Assembly (NCBI GenBank): GCA_033977485.1
Contig: CM066984.1
Coordinates: 48,906,600-48,970,599 of the forward strand
Source of the DNA: Hydrangea macrophylla
Taxonomy: Eukaryota; Streptophyta; Magnoliopsida; Cornales; Hydrangeaceae
Length of the DNA: 64,000 bases
Direction of reading: 5' to 3'
Below, in pieces: positions 1-11,794 of this stretch (the stretch's first letter is position 1; each line of letters opens with the position of its first letter). The notes under the pieces were generated by a model. It worked only from the letters and a program-made list of their open reading frames with translations, was not told the DNA's origin and did not search any database. Position numbers and translations under genes: made by a program.

Positions 1-2976
1 GATGTTCTTGCTAGTTTGTTTTCTGATGAGAGTGGGTTAACTCCGATTGAGCTTCCTCCGATTGTATGTGAGTATGCCGATGTATTTCCTGAGGATTTGC
101 CTGGGTTACCCCCGGTTCGTGAGATTGAGTTCTCGATAGACTTAGTGCCTGGCACTTCACCGATTTCAATACCGCCTTATAGAATGGCACCCGCAGAATT
201 AAAAGAATTGAAAACACAGTTAGAGGACTTGCAACTTAGAGGCTTTATCCGTCCTAGTACATCTCCTTGGGGAGCACCAGTTCTTTTTGCGAAAAAGAAA
301 GATGGTTCGCTTAGGTTGTGTATAGACTACCGAAAGCTAAATCATGTGACTATAAAGAACAAATACCCACTTCCAAGGATTGAGGATTTATTTGATCAAC
401 TCCGTGGTTCATCCTGCTTTTCTAAGATTGACTTAAGATCGGGTTACCACCAGTTGCGTGTAAGAGAGTGTGATATTTCTAAGACAGCTTTCCGTTCACG
501 TTATGGTCACTTCGAGTTCCTCGTTATGCCGTTTGGTTTGACGAACGCACCCGCCGCTTTCATGGATTTGATGAACCGCATTTTTAGTCCATTCTTAGAC
601 AAGTTTGTGATTGTGTTTATAGATGACATTTTGATTTACTCGCCTTCCCGAGAGAAGCACGAGGAACATCTCCGTATTGTATTAGAAATTTTGCGAGGGC
701 ACCTGTTGTATGCAAAACTGTCTAAATGTGAGTTTTGGTTGTCCGAGGTAAAGTTTCTGGGGCATGTTATTTCGAGTGATGGGGTGTCCGTTGATCCTTC
801 TAAGATAGAGGCCGTCATGGATTGGAATTCACCGAAAAATGTATTCGAGATCCGTAGTTTCTTGGGACTTGCAGGTTACTACCGTCGTTTTGTTGAAAAT
901 TTCTCCCGTTTAGCTTTACCGTTGACAAAACTCACAAGAAAAGGGGTTAAGTTTGTATGGGATGATAAGTGTGAAAATGTGTTTCAACAGTTGAAAACTT
1001 GCTTGACTACCGCACCTATACTTGTGATTCCCGAGCGTGGTATAAACTATGCCGTTTATTGTGATGCTTCACTCGATGGACTTGGTTGTGTTTTAATGCA
1101 AGAGGGTAAGGTTGTAGCCTATGGCTCTAGGCAATTGAAACCACACGAGAAGAATTATCCGACACATGACTTAGAGCTTGCCGCCGTTGTATTTGCATTA
1201 AAGAGTTGGAGACACTACTTGTATGGTGAGAGATTTGAGGTATTTTCCGATCACAAGAGCCTCAAGTATATTTTCACCCAACGAGACCTTAACTTGAGAC
1301 AACGACGTTGGATGGAGTATTTGGAGGACTATGATTTTGACTTGCAATATCACCCGGGAAAGGCCAATGTGGTGGCCGATGCTCTTAGTAGGAAACGTCG
1401 TGGAACCTTAGCTTACTTACCGTTGCAAGAATGGAAAATGTTGAGGCATTTAGATGATTTTGACATTTGTTGTTCCGATACTCCCGACCGAGCTACCTTG
1501 TTTTCTTTGAATGTACAACCGTCACTCTTGACTCGAATTCTAGAGACTCAGAGAACCGATAATGAAACCATTACTTTAACTTCCCGTATGCTTAGTGGAG
1601 ATTGCGAGAAGGGTTGGACTTTTGATGACAATAGAGGCTTGAGATTCCGAGACCGCGTATTTGTTCCCTTAGCTTGTCGCTTGGATGTTTTGAATGAGTT
1701 TCACCATTCTCGTTTTGCCGTTCACCCGGGGGGTACAAAGATGTATCATGATTTGCGTCGCCAATATTGGTGGAAGGGTTTAAAGAGAGCAGTGGTCGAG
1801 TTTGTTGCTAGTTGCCTAATTTGTCAACAAGTGAAAGCCGAGCATCAGAGACCCGCAGGTTTGTTACAACCTCTTCCTATTCCCGAGTGGAAGTGGGAGC
1901 ACATCACTATGGATTTTGTTACAGCACTTCCTAGGACTTTGCGTATGCATGATGCTATTTGGGTCATTGTGGACCGTTTGACTAAATCCGCACATTTCTT
2001 GCCGATTAAAGTAACCGACACCGCAGATACTCTTAGTGTGATCTACATTCGAGAGATTGTAAGACTTCATGGTATCCCAGTTTCGATTGCATCGGATCGT
2101 GATTCGAAGTTTGTGTCTCACTTTTGGCAGAGTTTACAGAGAGCCTTGGGTACACAGCTTCTACTTAGCACAGCATTTCATCCTCAGACAGATGGGCAGT
2201 CCGAGCGTACTATTCAGATATTAGAGGATATGTTGAGGGCTAGTGTGATGGAACTTGGCGGTAATTGGGAAGATCATTTGCCATTGGCCGAATTTGCTTA
2301 CAGTAATAGTTACCAGGCGAGTATTCAGATGGCACCGTTTGAGGCATTGTATGGCCGTCCGTGTCGATCTCCGTTATGTTGGGGTGAAGTAGGCGAGACT
2401 ATCCTTCATGGCCCCGATATGGTTAGAGAGACATCCGAGAAGATTAAAGTGATTCGAGAGAAGTTGAGTACGGCTCAGAGTCGTCAGAAATCGTATGCCG
2501 ATCGTTATCGTCGTCCACTTGAGTTTGAGGTTGGTGATCATGTGTTTCTGAGAGTTTCACCCCGTCGTGGGTTGCAGCGATTTGGTCAGAGTGGTAAGTT
2601 AGCACCGCGATTTATTGGGCCGTTTGAGATCCTTGAGAGGGTTGGCTCCGTTGCTTATCGATTGGCTCTTCCGCCACAGTTATCGAGTGTTCACAATGTA
2701 TTCCACGTTTCGATGCTTCGTCGGTGTAACTCCGATCCACGCCATCAGCACTACCCCGATCCATCACATGTCTTAGATTGGACCGAGTTGCCTCTTGGGG
2801 AAGACACGTCGTATGAAGAGCAACCTATCCGTATCATTGAGAGGAAAGACCGTGTGTTGCGAGGCAGGGTTATTCCGTTGGTAAGGATTCAGTGGAATCA
2901 TCACAACATTGCCGAGTCGACTTGGGAGGACGAGGGTGAAGCGAGGAAGAGTTACCCTCATCTTTTTCCCGAGTAG
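1..2976 (+). CDS. Ty3/gypsy (Tekay/Del-type) pol, 3' part: RT, RNase H, integrase, chromodomain
   Basis: The reading frame is open from base 1, so the start (gag and protease) lies outside the window. About 990 codons run without a stop to TAG at 2974-2976. In order I see reverse transcriptase ([30 protein letters not shown]), RNase H ([21 protein letters not shown]), an HHCC integrase zinc finger (HPGG followed by CLICQQ), the integrase core ([23 protein letters not shown] supplying D, D and E) and a C-terminal chromodomain-like stretch (PIRIIERKD through [12 protein letters not shown]). A chromodomain at the pol C-terminus is the mark of chromoviruses, and the RT resembles the Tekay/Del lineage. 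These proteins copy element RNA into DNA and integrate it into nuclear chromatin. The lack of any stop or frameshift suggests a recent insertion. Lineage is from motif memory, not a tree. Confidence 0.9.
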   Translation, partial: DVLASLFSDESGLTPIELPPIVCEYADVFPEDLPGLPPVREIEFSIDLVPGTSPISIPPYRMAPAELKELKTQLEDLQLRGFIRPSTSPWGAPVLFAKKKDGSLRLCIDYRKLNHVTIKNKYPLPRIEDLFDQLRGSSCFSKIDLRSGYHQLRVRECDISKTAFRSRYGHFEFLVMPFGLTNAPAAFMDLMNRIFSPFLDKFVIVFIDDILIYSPSREKHEEHLRIVLEILRGHLLYAKLSKCEFWLSEVKFLGHVISSDGVSVDPSKIEAVMDWNSPKNVFEIRSFLGLAGYYRRFVENFSRLALPLTKLTRKGVKFVWDDKCENVFQQLKTCLTTAPILVIPERGINYAVYCDASLDGLGCVLMQEGKVVAYGSRQLKPHEKNYPTHDLELAAVVFALKSWRHYLYGERFEVFSDHKSLKYIFTQRDLNLRQRRWMEYLEDYDFDLQYHPGKANVVADALSRKRRGTLAYLPLQEWKMLRHLDDFDICCSDTPDRATLFSLNVQPSLLTRILETQRTDNETITLTSRMLSGDCEKGWTFDDNRGLRFRDRVFVPLACRLDVLNEFHHSRFAVHPGGTKMYHDLRRQYWWKGLKRAVVEFVASCLICQQVKAEHQRPAGLLQPLPIPEWKWEHITMDFVTALPRTLRMHDAIWVIVDRLTKSAHFLPIKVTDTADTLSVIYIREIVRLHGIPVSIASDRDSKFVSHFWQSLQRALGTQLLLSTAFHPQTDGQSERTIQILEDMLRASVMELGGNWEDHLPLAEFAYSNSYQASIQMAPFEALYGRPCRSPLCWGEVGETILHGPDMVRETSEKIKVIREKLSTAQSRQKSYADRYRRPLEFEVGDHVFLRVSPRRGLQRFGQSGKLAPRFIGPFEILERVGSVAYRLALPPQLSSVHNVFHVSMLRRCNSDPRHQHYPDPSHVLDWTELPLGEDTSYEEQPIRIIERKDRVLRGRVIPLVRIQWNHHNIAESTWEDEGEARKSYPHLFPE

Positions 2977-3098
2977 TGTAAGTTTTCGCTATGTGCTATG
3001 TGTTTGATGTGCTTCTCCCTCTATTGTTGTCAAGGTTAGAGCAAGTCGTTGCTCCCTTTGCGTGATAACCGTTCCGGATTCCGGGACGGAATCCTTTT

Positions 3099-3110
3099 AA
3101 GGGGGGTAGA
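3099..3110 (+). other. polypurine tract of the Tekay-type element
   Basis: A purine-rich run (AAGGGGGGTAGA) sits just before the TG that opens the 3' LTR, 122 bp after the pol stop. This is where plus-strand DNA synthesis is primed in LTR elements. Confidence 0.75.
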
Positions 3111-3111
3111 T

Positions 3112-5735
3112 TGTCATGTTTCAGAAATTTCATAAGGGTAATTGGGTAAATCTTGTCCTTTCTGCTATGTGTTATATATATATATATATTTTTTTTTGTT
3201 TGTGACTGTATTTAATTTTGTGGAGCATGACTTTAAAATTTTTTTTGGTTATATGCTTTAAAAATTAATTCATGAGCATGTGGGTGTATTTATTTAAATT
3301 TGAGTATATCACACTTGGGTATACCACACACACACACACACATACATATTTGGGAGACACACAAGACAAACTAGTGGGTCCCACCCTCCCCCAACATGGC
3401 CGGCCACTTCTCCCTCTCTCCTCCCTTCATTCTTCATTTTCTCTTTTATCTTTCTCTCTCTATATCTCTACATCTCAAGACCAAAAACTCCATAGCTTTA
3501 CTCCTTCTTCCTCCATGGGTTTGATCTAGTTTTTTTGTGATTCAAGCTTCCAAATTTTAGATTTATGAACCAAATTTCAAGAGCTTCATTTTTGATATAC
3601 TCAAAACCCATTTCCTTAGGCTATATCAAAAACCCCCAAATCCTAACCTAGAACTCCAAAGTGTTCTTCAACTTCCATGGAGTTTTCTTGAGGATTCATG
3701 ACTTGGAAGTGTTCTTGAGTTCCTTGGACTCTCCTACAACCAATTTTATTTGGTTTTGGTAAGCATTTCTAAAAATCCCCAAATTCTAGGGTTTCCTACA
3801 AATTTCGAAAATTAGAGTTGTTGGTGACCATCTATCTTTTTGGTGTAGCTTTCTTTGAACACTTGGAAGTCTCCTTCATACCTCCTAACACAAGTTTTGG
3901 AAGATATTTGGGATTTACTTAGACTATAGCTCTCTTGATTTTCTTGGACCTTCCATTTATTTTGGAAGCTTTGAGGTAGATCCTTCCTATATCAATTCTA
4001 TATGTTATTTGTGATTAAATTGTAGTGAGAAACCCTTTATGTGATAACTTAGACATATGCTTAGGTTTTTTTTTTCCAAATTGGTAAAATTAGGGCTTTA
4101 TGCTTCAATGTGGTTTATGTGTGCTAAGTGTTCTTTGTGGTGCTTAGACATGTTTAGGATGATCCATTTATGTGTTAAATCATGTTAGGGAGTTAGTTGG
4201 AAACCATATGAACAATTATGTAAATTTCATATGTTGATGGATATTACTTATTGTTGAATTATGCTTCGAGTATGTTGATTGAATACATTGTCATTGCATA
4301 CATGAGCATAGAGAGCCTAAGTGGCAAACATGGCATTTGTATGATGTGCAAAGGATTTGTTTTCAAAATGAGAGCAAAATGAGAAAACCCCTTTGGTGGG
4401 TATTGGTTTCAAAGTAAAAATCCGGATACGGGTTGTGTGGTGAGACAAGGAGAATGACCTTATAAAACATTCAACTCCAACTATATTCGATTAGCTCCCG
4501 GAAGTTGGTATGCTACAGTTCTGTGTGGACTGGCTCGTGGTCCGGTACTGAGAGATTGTGTGTGCATAGCATGCATGGCCGTATGGCTCATTTCATTTCA
4601 TAGTTGCCGCGGTGGCATTGCATTGCACCCCATTGCACTTTAATCATAGATAGCATATCGGTTTGTTATAGCATTATCTACTTAGCCGTCGTGCTAAGGT
4701 ACTACGTTACTACCCTTTTTCAGGTGAATTGGACAAAGGCAAAGGACATATGTGACCCGATGCGTAGGCGTCGTTATAATATTTTTGAAGGCTAGGCCTT
4801 GATCATGTTTAAGAATTGCTTCCAATATTTTGTTATAGGAGAAGCTTGTAATAGCCTAATGCTTAGGAGTTTATTGTATTACGTCATTACAAAACTTCTC
4901 GGACTAAATTTCATTATTTTGTTATTGGAAGGTCTTGTTGTATTTTGCCGGACAAGTGTTAGTCCTTATCCTTTTTGATTATTAAACAACATTGTATTAT
5001 GTAAGTATAATTCGAGATCGTCGCATCTCTCGTCAAATTTATGTTGTGGATGTTTTCTATACTTTGTCAATCCTTGCCGGATTTGTTTTATGTATGGAAT
5101 CCTAGCCGGATTCACTTGTTTTGGTCAAGTATGCATCTTTACGTCGACATGCCGTCGATATTTTGTTGTTAAAAACACCCCGTAATAGTTTCAAAACGTT
5201 CCTATGAAGTTCCAAAACAAAACCAAAACAATGCAACCAATTTTGTGAGTGAATAGTAAAATCTGCTCACACTTTTTTTGGCAGTGAATAGTGATTTTCA
5301 AGGCTGCCCGGAATAGTGATTTTGGCCTACGGCTACCATTTTTCGGCCTCGTTAGAAGTGCTAATTAAAACCCAAGCCTCCCTATATGATTCTAAGATAG
5401 TGTGTCAAAAACAAAACGGGGTACTTTTCGAGGAATATTTTCGGCAATGAATAGTGTTTTTGCGATTGAAATTTTTAATTTCAATCTTTCTTTTAGATTT
5501 GGTTTAAAGCTTGAGTTCCAATTTATATACCTTTGTTATCTAATTGTTTTAAATGGATACTCGTCAAAATCATTTAGACTTCGCTTTCTAACTATTAAAT
5601 TGTTATAAAAACTTGTAGTAGTTTGAGATTCTTTTAAACTTGGTTTTCAAGGTTGCTTCCGCGTAGTGTCTGTCTCTTGCATTTATTTAATTTCTTTGAT
5701 TCCCGTTCTCGTGCTACGATTTTCGGGGCGTTACA
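3112..5735 (+). repeat. 3' LTR of the Tekay-type element
   Basis: The LTR starts TGTCATG right after the polypurine tract and ends GGGGCGTTACA, giving about 2.6 kb, a normal size for Tekay LTRs. The 5' LTR is outside the window, so the ends rest on TG..CA and the polypurine tract only. Inside are a TA run near 3173-3190, a CA run at 3324-3342 and several short T tracts. The short open frames within it (for example 3272-3529) are low complexity and I do not count them as genes. Confidence 0.7.
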
Positions 5736-5802
5736 CCCCGTGACTCGCGCTGGATAGTTCCAGTAGTTTCTTAACTCAATCAGAAGATTAATGGAAAGTA
5801 GA

Positions 5803-5833
5803 GGATGTTTCCTAAACTACTTAGGAAACATCC
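5803..5833. repeat. perfect 13-bp inverted repeat, 5-base loop
   Basis: GGATGTTTCCTAA and its exact reverse complement TTAGGAAACATCC are separated by ACTAC. It lies about 80 bp upstream of the TATA motif at 5914. Confidence 0.8.
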
Positions 5834-5861
5834 CATAATTTATGCTCATCAAATTGTAATT

Positions 5862-5880
5862 AGATTAGGTTTCCTAATCT
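5862..5880. repeat. perfect 8-bp inverted repeat, 3-base loop
   Basis: AGATTAGG and CCTAATCT flank TTT. It shares the core TTTCCTAA with the longer hairpin at 5803-5833. Confidence 0.75.
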
Positions 5881-5913
5881 AGTAGTTACCTTGTATTGGT
5901 GGTCTCTTGCATC

Positions 5914-5920
5914 TATAAAA
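5914..5920 (+). promoter_or_regulatory. TATA box candidate
   Basis: TATAAAA in the context CTATAAAAGAGG, a form common in plant LTR promoters. There is no transcript evidence. Confidence 0.45.
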
Positions 5921-6006
5921 GAGGCCTCCCACCCCCATAAGAGGGGGTCGCATTCCTGACTTACAAAAGAGCAGAACGCAATACTATTATGCATATACCC
6001 GGACGA

Positions 6007-6042
6007 TCTCTGGTAGTACCGTCCTCTCTGGTAGTACCGTCC
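6007..6042. repeat. 18-bp perfect tandem duplication
   Basis: TCTCTGGTAGTACCGTCC occurs twice back to back (6007-6024 and 6025-6042), in what would be the transcribed part of the presumed LTR. Confidence 0.85.
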
Positions 6043-6165
6043 GCCGGTGATCTATTAGTAAATGCGCACTGACGCACACGTGGATGTAGGTCACCTCATT
6101 AATGAGGCCGAACCACATACAAACTTCTATTGTCCTTCTCTTATCATTCTTCTACCAGTTTTTGG

Positions 6166-7337
6166 CATCATAAAAAAGAATAACCATTATTCGATAAATT
6201 AGAAACTGAAATTAAATTATGTTTCATCAAAGGGACATAAAATACATCTGATAATCAAAACATTAATTCTAAAGCTACTACTCCTACTGCAACCACGTAA
6301 ACGGTTGCACTAGATCCCAGAGTCAGCACGATTTTTCCATCACTGCATTTCCTGGTTGATCTGAACCCCTGCAATGAATTACAGATATAGTTAGTCGCAC
6401 CAGAATCAATGCACCAAGTGTTTGAAGTATCCGTTATAAAACTTACTTCAATCACATGTGATTTAATCATCATACCTTGAACCCTTGTAGCCAAGAATTG
6501 TGGACAATTCCTCTTCCAGTGGCCCTTCTCACTGCATTAGAAATACTTTCATATGCCTTGGACATCCACCTTCCCTTTACCCTTATCCTAACCCTTTCCA
6601 TTAGATTTTGCAATCTTAGGGACTGGTTCAACACTTGGACCACCAGTGCCAGCCTTCTTCTTCCCTTCCTTTCTTTTCGGTGTAGATTGGGAGGAGGAAG
6701 AGCTTTTCTTAATGTTTAGAACGTTGCCCCCAGGTTTGATCACCCCTTCCACTGCCAGTAAAGAACTCATTAATTCGCTCATTAAAAAATTCATTTGATT
6801 TATATTATAGTTAAGTTTAAATTGAGCGAATGAAGGCGATAGCGAATTGAGGATCATATCAACTTGGGTTTGTACGTCGATGTTGGCACCTAGGGTCTCC
6901 AGCTCGTACAAATAACCAATAATTTTTAAAACATTTTCTTTGACTGGAGTCCCTTCTGACATCTTGGCACTCATTATCTTCTGTATCGCTACCTTGCCTG
7001 GCAGGCTTGCCATGCTCCCTAAACATCTTTTTCATGGATTCAATGATGTCACTGGCAGAATTATTCAACTAGAATTGATGTTGCAACACACCAGACATTG
7101 AGGCCAGAATGTAGCAATGGGCCATTCCATTCGACTTCTTTCACTTGTCAAACTCCTGTCTGGCAGTTGCCGAAGCATTTTCCATGGGTTCTTCAGGGCA
7201 TGGGGTGGTGAGGATATATATGTGATCCTCCGCAGTTAATACAATGTCAAGGTTTCATTTCCATTTAGTGTAATTATTTCCAGTTAACTTAGTCTGAGTA
7301 GTATAATGGCAAGTGGACTAAATGCAGATCCAGACAT
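6166..7337 (-). pseudogene. Ty1/copia gag and protease remnant
   Basis: Read from 7337 leftwards, the frames give a copia gag: LTGNNYTKWK near the N-terminus, then ENASATARQEFDKW, GKPARQ, ETLGANIDVQTQVDMILNSL and LKLNYNINQ-like text. The protease and pre-integrase start follow (WCIDSGATNYIC at about 6370-6410, then DVFYVPLMKHNLISVSNL). The conserved order gag then protease is that of copia elements. The coding frame is broken by stops (one within the first 20 codons, another between 6250 and 6260) and by a frameshift near 6980-7070. Everything downstream of the protease (integrase, RT, RNase H) is missing. The element is dead; its primer site and LTR lie to the right at 9171-10366. Confidence 0.8.
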
Positions 7338-8537
7338 TATGATTAACTGAAAAAATCAAACAGACAAAATAAATATAGATAAAAGAATTTGATAGTTTGA
7401 AATAAATTAATCCTTAAAACTCTTATTTTAAAAAACAAAGTCGTCAGAATATCAAAACAAATAAGTAAAGCCTTTGTGTGGCTGTCAATACTCGATCTTT
7501 TGATTAATCATGACTTATTCGCTATGCAACTCTTGCAAAACAAGTTATGACTCCCAGACCTACTTGATCTCTAAGTTTATGAATAATGCTCCGTGTAGTA
7601 TGCACCATTAACTAGGATCCAATCACAACTGCCTCAAGTAGTGCCTCCGTGTGGTGGTCACCATCTAATACGTCTGATTAATCCTATCCATAGGAAGTTC
7701 ACATCTAGTAACCAATGAGTAGTGTACCCTCCGTGTGGAATGATTACCCCTGGTGAGGTGACACAGAATGCACTACTCATCTTATAGTGAACCGTTAATG
7801 GATGATCATGGTTGTTATTTATAAGACCCTCTCCCACTAGATTTGGTAAATAGGATTTTGCTATTTAGAAAAATGTTTCCATTCATTGCCCATGGACATC
7901 CAATGTCTACTAATGAGTTGAATTGGTTTTTGAATTTTATTTTAGAAAACTTGTTTTATTATGCATGTAGTAACAACAAATTAAATATTCCAATCACAAA
8001 CAACCATATAAAAGCAAAAAACTAAAATGAAATAAAGGCAGTCATATGCCTCTATCTCCTATAGGTCTATCTCCATAGAACCTCCTCTTGGTTTGATCGC
8101 CTCTGGCTCCATCTTCATGGATAGTGGCTTCTTCCTCCATCTTCATGAATTTTCTAATTCTATTACATTAGTCCTATGCTTCTTTCAAAGCTTACAATTC
8201 ATCTAGAAATATAAAACAACAATAAATAGAAGGCTAAGAAAATCGGTGCGACTTTTCTATTCGTAGGATTGAAGTCACAGCACCCTTACATATATGCCTT
8301 AAAACAAACCAATAATTAAAATTACACCAATCACAAATATTATACACATAATTTAAAACTGATCTTGGTGCCATGGGAGATAGTTGACTAATCTTGCCAC
8401 AAAAGGGTTAGTCGTACGCACATCCATGCATATATAATAAATATATGTAACTATTAGAATCCCTAATTGATTCACACAGTACATAAACTCTTTATATACA
8501 GATTTAGAACTTAAAACAACATCTCAGCTCTTTGTCA

Positions 8538-8838
8538 CACTTCGATCGATTGACAAAAGTTCGATCGCTCGAACCTTCGATCGATCGAACATAGTTCAAT
8601 TGGTTAAACTTTCAATTTCATAGAATAATTAGAAAATTTTTACAGAATAATATAAAATTAAAGTAAATAATTTAAAAACTTTAAAACTGTGAAAAGAATA
8701 TCTGAACAGAGAATCGATCTCGATCGATCGAAACACATTCAATCGATCGACAAAACAACATTCGATCGATCAAAACCAGTTCGATCGCTTGATAACAACA
8801 AGGTTCAATTGATCGAACATACTTCGATGGATCAAACC
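8538..8838. repeat. cluster of degenerate TTCGATCGATCGAA palindromic motifs
   Basis: About ten variants of a TTCGATCGATCGAA core are spaced by roughly 15-35 bp, many differing by one or two bases (TTCAATCGATCGA, TTCGATCGCTTGA, TTCAATTGATCGAA). Similar motifs return at 9437-9505 inside the copia LTR, spaced by a CCTRTCTTGAC-like segment. Confidence 0.65.
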
Positions 8839-8894
8839 CACCATGCATCCACTATAATCATAGATTTGTATTCTGCTATAAGACTATTGCAGAA

Positions 8895-9068
8895 GGGTAA
8901 TACTTGGGACACAACCTTCATACAACTTTCATACAACCTCTCCAAAAGATGTGTCTATCTCTTTCCTGTGTCACTGTGGGGTCTAGTGATATCACAGGAG
9001 AGAGATAGACACATCTTTTGGGGAGGTTGTATGAAAGTTGTATGAAGGTTGTGTCCCAAATATTACTC
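8895..9068. mobile_element. Mutator-type MITE, 174-bp foldback with 9-bp TSD
   Basis: The two halves are near-perfect reverse complements of about 75 bp around a loop of roughly 20 bp. Ends read GGGTAATACTTGGG and, on the other strand, GAGTAATATTTGGG. The element is flanked by the exact 9-bp direct repeat ATTGCAGAA at 8886-8894 and 9069-9077. A 9-bp duplication is typical of the Mutator superfamily. It carries no transposase. The open frames that cross it on both strands are by-products of the symmetry. Confidence 0.85.
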
Positions 9069-9170
9069 ATTGCAGAAATAGATCTGTGACGATGTAGTTT
9101 TGAAAACAGTTCTAAAATCAACATGCAAATCAAAACTAGTGTTCGAAAATGCATCTATAGATCCAAACAA

Positions 9171-9187
9171 GTGTGGCTCTGACACCA
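9171..9187 (-). other. primer-binding site of the copia element
   Basis: On the minus strand it reads TGGTGTCAGAGCCACAC, matching the 3' end of initiator tRNA-Met with one change from the usual TGGTATCAGAGC. It starts two bases after the LTR end CCTACA, so the element is oriented right to left. Confidence 0.75.
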
Positions 9188-9189
9188 AT

Positions 9190-10366
9190 TGTAGGAAAAA
9201 TAGGTTTAAAATCATTTCAAACATGCAATGGAAAGATTAAGTTTCAAAAACTTTATTGGTAGCCCAGATCTACTACTCGTTAACTCTATAGATGCGTACA
9301 AGAGAGGGGACAAGAATTATACCTCACAGTCTTGAACCCAATTATGAAATCTCTAACTTCCAGCAGCCTCCACTAGATGGTCTTCACTCTTATGACTCCT
9401 ACGAATGCTCCCGGAGAGGCTAGGGTTGGTACCTTTGTTCAATCGATTGAACCTGTCTTGACTTTAATCGATCAAGACTCCTTCAATCGATCGAACCTAT
9501 CTTGACAAGATCCTTATGTTCCTTTCCTAGCATCCTAGCGGAGCTAAGAGTAGGATCTCCTAGGCTCTTTATTGTTAGCTCAGACCAGATGTCAATTACC
9601 ATGACCAAACTCTTTGATCAGTAAACTAACCAACTGATCAGTTAACGTTTACTCGACTATAAAATGATAATTGAACTCTAATGCAAAAGAACATATCCGA
9701 AGCGATGTCTGTACTTGTATGGTGTAATGATGTCCCTCTACCATCAGCATTTGTAATTATATTCAGGTAGTCGGATAAATGGTTACTGCCAACCTGAATC
9801 ATGATTATTTCTTGTATTCCTTGAGTCCCATTCACCTCTCATGATTACTAAACATGTTGATAACTACTTATCAACAAGACTGCAGTACTCAGTAATCAAC
9901 TTGGTGACATTCTCAAGGGAATGCTTACTCTTTAACAGAGGGTACATTCTATCTTGACAATATATGTTCATAACCCTGTGAACATGACATACCCAAGATA
10001 CCCAGGTGTTGATCTTTTATAGACCTCACTGATTGGTAAGTCAAAGCAGCCATATCCATTCATAATCATCTCAAGATTAAGAACATGTACCTTATATAAG
10101 TTGTGAATTCCTATCGATTGTTAACAATCTTGAGTGTCAATAGGAAAACTTAGGTCCATCAATACACTATAAGCACTAGCATATTAACTAAGAGTAACAC
10201 TCTAGTGATTGAGATTAATCACTCCATCCAATGGTAGATAATCATGCTACAGTGTATACCTGATTAGATATCCAGTCTCATCATCCACTATGACAAGTTC
10301 TAAGTATTAAAGGATAGTAATCCGTATCTCACTTGTATGTATCTCATACACACACGGATTACTTAC
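9190..10366 (-). repeat. 5' LTR of the decayed copia element
   Basis: The minus-strand 3' end of this LTR is CCTACA at 9190, next to the primer site. The sequence runs right to about 10366, where it meets the truncated LTR of G1. Near its outer end is an inverted pair AGTAATCCGT / ACGGATTACT (about 10317-10362). Its other end lacks a clear TG, so the outer border may be eroded. The matching 3' LTR is absent. The region holds no gene. Confidence 0.55.
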
Positions 10367-10430
10367 TTGGGCTTGAGTATTTAGCCCATGTCTTTTATTT
10401 TCGTTGAAGGCCTTTCTGGCCCAAGGGTTT
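10367..10430 (+). repeat. G1 5' LTR, first surviving segment
   Basis: These 64 bp match 46146-46209 of the G1 3' LTR. The outer 347 bp of the LTR (45799-46145 in the 3' copy) are missing. The last ten bases, CCAAGGGTTT (10421-10430), are the left copy of the target duplication of the LINE that follows. Confidence 0.8.
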
Positions 10431-11794
10431 TTTTTTTTTTTTTTTTTTTCGGAAAACGGTAAATAGATTCCAAAAAAAGGGCTGTACACAAGTACAAGGG
10501 GCATACCCCAGGATACACAATAAAGCACAAAGCATAAGGACAAGTGGCAAATCAAATCACTAGAAATGCCTCAAAGGGCTAAATAAATGGGAAAAACAGA
10601 AACCTAACCAAGCAGTCAAAACAACTCAAACTCAAAATGAAAATAAATGAGCCAAACCAAACTAATCCCAGTTACTCAACAAGGCTCGAAGCTGGGTGTG
10701 AGTTTTCCATTTGATCCTAATTTGAGCATTGATCTGCAAGACAAAAATCTTCAAAAGATGCTCTTTTGGAGTTGATGAGTTCTGAAAAGTCCTTTTGTTT
10801 CTTTCTCGCCAAATGCCATAAATTGTTACCCCCAAACAAATTCTGGGTATCATGTGCTGAGGTGTCCTTCCCTTCCAATGCTGGATCATCCAAGAGATTG
10901 TGCTATCCCATGGGGTGCCATTCCAAATCAGGTCACATCTCATCATCAAGTCCTGCCAAATGAAGTTGGAGTAAGTACACTCAAAGAAAAGGTGATCATG
11001 AGAATCCATTTGTCTAAGACATAAAGAACAAGCCAAAGGCCCAAGAGTATAGTTACACATTCTATCTTGGGTTGCTAGCCTTCTCTGTATGGCTAACCAT
11101 AATATAAAATTCTGTCTAGGAGTACTCCCAGAATACCAAACAAAAGGATACCAAGGGACCTCAGGATTAATGGGTCTAAGGTGGTTCCAGATATGAGAGA
11201 AGCTAAACTTACCATTAGGAGAGGTGGTCCAAACAATTGTGTCTTGTAAAGCATTCGGTTGATAAAAATTGGACAAGAAAGCCCGAACTTCATTAAGACC
11301 AATGGAGTTAGAGGAAGGCCAATTCCATTGAAACTGAGATATAATAGTTGCCACTTTAGCATTTGGAGCTATAGCAGCATCATAGGCAATACGAGAGGTG
11401 TAGCTCTCAAACAAAGGGCCACAAGGGAGCCAATTATCATGTCAAAGAGATGTACTAAGTCCATTACCAATTCTATGTTTAATTAAAGGCCTAGCTATAT
11501 TCCTAAGCTTTAAAAGTTTCCTCCAATACCAAGAGCATTGTCCAGGGGCTTTTACCTCCCAAATGCTTTTGGTTTTGATCATGTACATGTGAACCCATTG
11601 TTTCCATAAAGAATTATTTGATGGGTCAAGAATACTCCCCAAATGTTTAAGATTAAGCACGGTATTCGTAAGGAAAATGTCTTTAAGGCCAAGTCCTCCT
11701 TCTTTTTTTGGTTTACAAACATTGACCCAAGCAATTTTGGCACCATGGACTTTCTCAGTGCCTCCGCTCCAAAGAAACCTGCTCATACATTGCT
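10431..11794 (-). mobile_element. 5'-truncated L1-type LINE inserted in the G1 5' LTR
   Basis: A T run (the poly(A) tail on the minus strand, 10431-10449) is followed by the LINE 3' end motif and 3' UTR, then the C-terminal part of ORF2, and stops abruptly at 11794. The exact 10-bp repeat CCAAGGGTTT flanks it at 10421-10430 and 11795-11804. Removing the insert and one repeat restores a 347-bp LTR piece, the same length as 46146-46492. Confidence 0.9.
10662..11794 (-). pseudogene. LINE ORF2 C-terminal fragment (zf-RVT region)
   Basis: The fragment reads SRFLWSGGTEKVHGAKIAW, then CSWYWRKLLKLR, then HDHLFFECTYSNFIWQDLM and the tail KERNKR-like YGIWRERNKRTF. This is the region after the reverse transcriptase of plant L1 ORF2, including the zf-RVT domain. 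A TGG to TGA change at 11439-11441 (expected W in SLWHDNW-like text) splits it into two open frames. The start of the right frame, up to 11855, is fused in frame to LTR sequence, so its first 20 or so residues are not LINE protein. There is no catalytic domain; non-functional. Confidence 0.85.

Larger units (their letters stand above)
5736..6165 (+). other. LTR-like sequence of unassigned element, TATA box present
   Basis: This stretch between the Tekay LTR and the copia remains has no coding frame. It has a good TATA motif (TATAAAA, 5914-5920), two perfect hairpins upstream and an 18-bp tandem duplication downstream. Its right end reads TTTTTGGCATCA, which resembles the end of a copia LTR running into a TGGCATCA-type primer site. 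I infer a plus-strand copia 5' LTR cut off at its primer site, but no second LTR is present to prove it. Confidence 0.35.
7338..9170 (-). other. untranslated leader of the decayed copia element
   Basis: Non-coding sequence lies between the primer site and gag of the minus-strand copia. At 1.8 kb it is long even after subtracting the MITE at 8895-9068. A CTCCGTGTGG-type motif recurs three times (near 7580, 7647 and 7729). GATC-rich palindromic motifs fill 8538-8838. Other sequence may be nested here, but I recognise none. Confidence 0.45.

Noticed and set aside
8689..9154. Frames of 118 and 78 codons on opposite strands with similar C-terminal ends
   Set aside because: The similarity comes from the MITE inverted repeat read on both strands.
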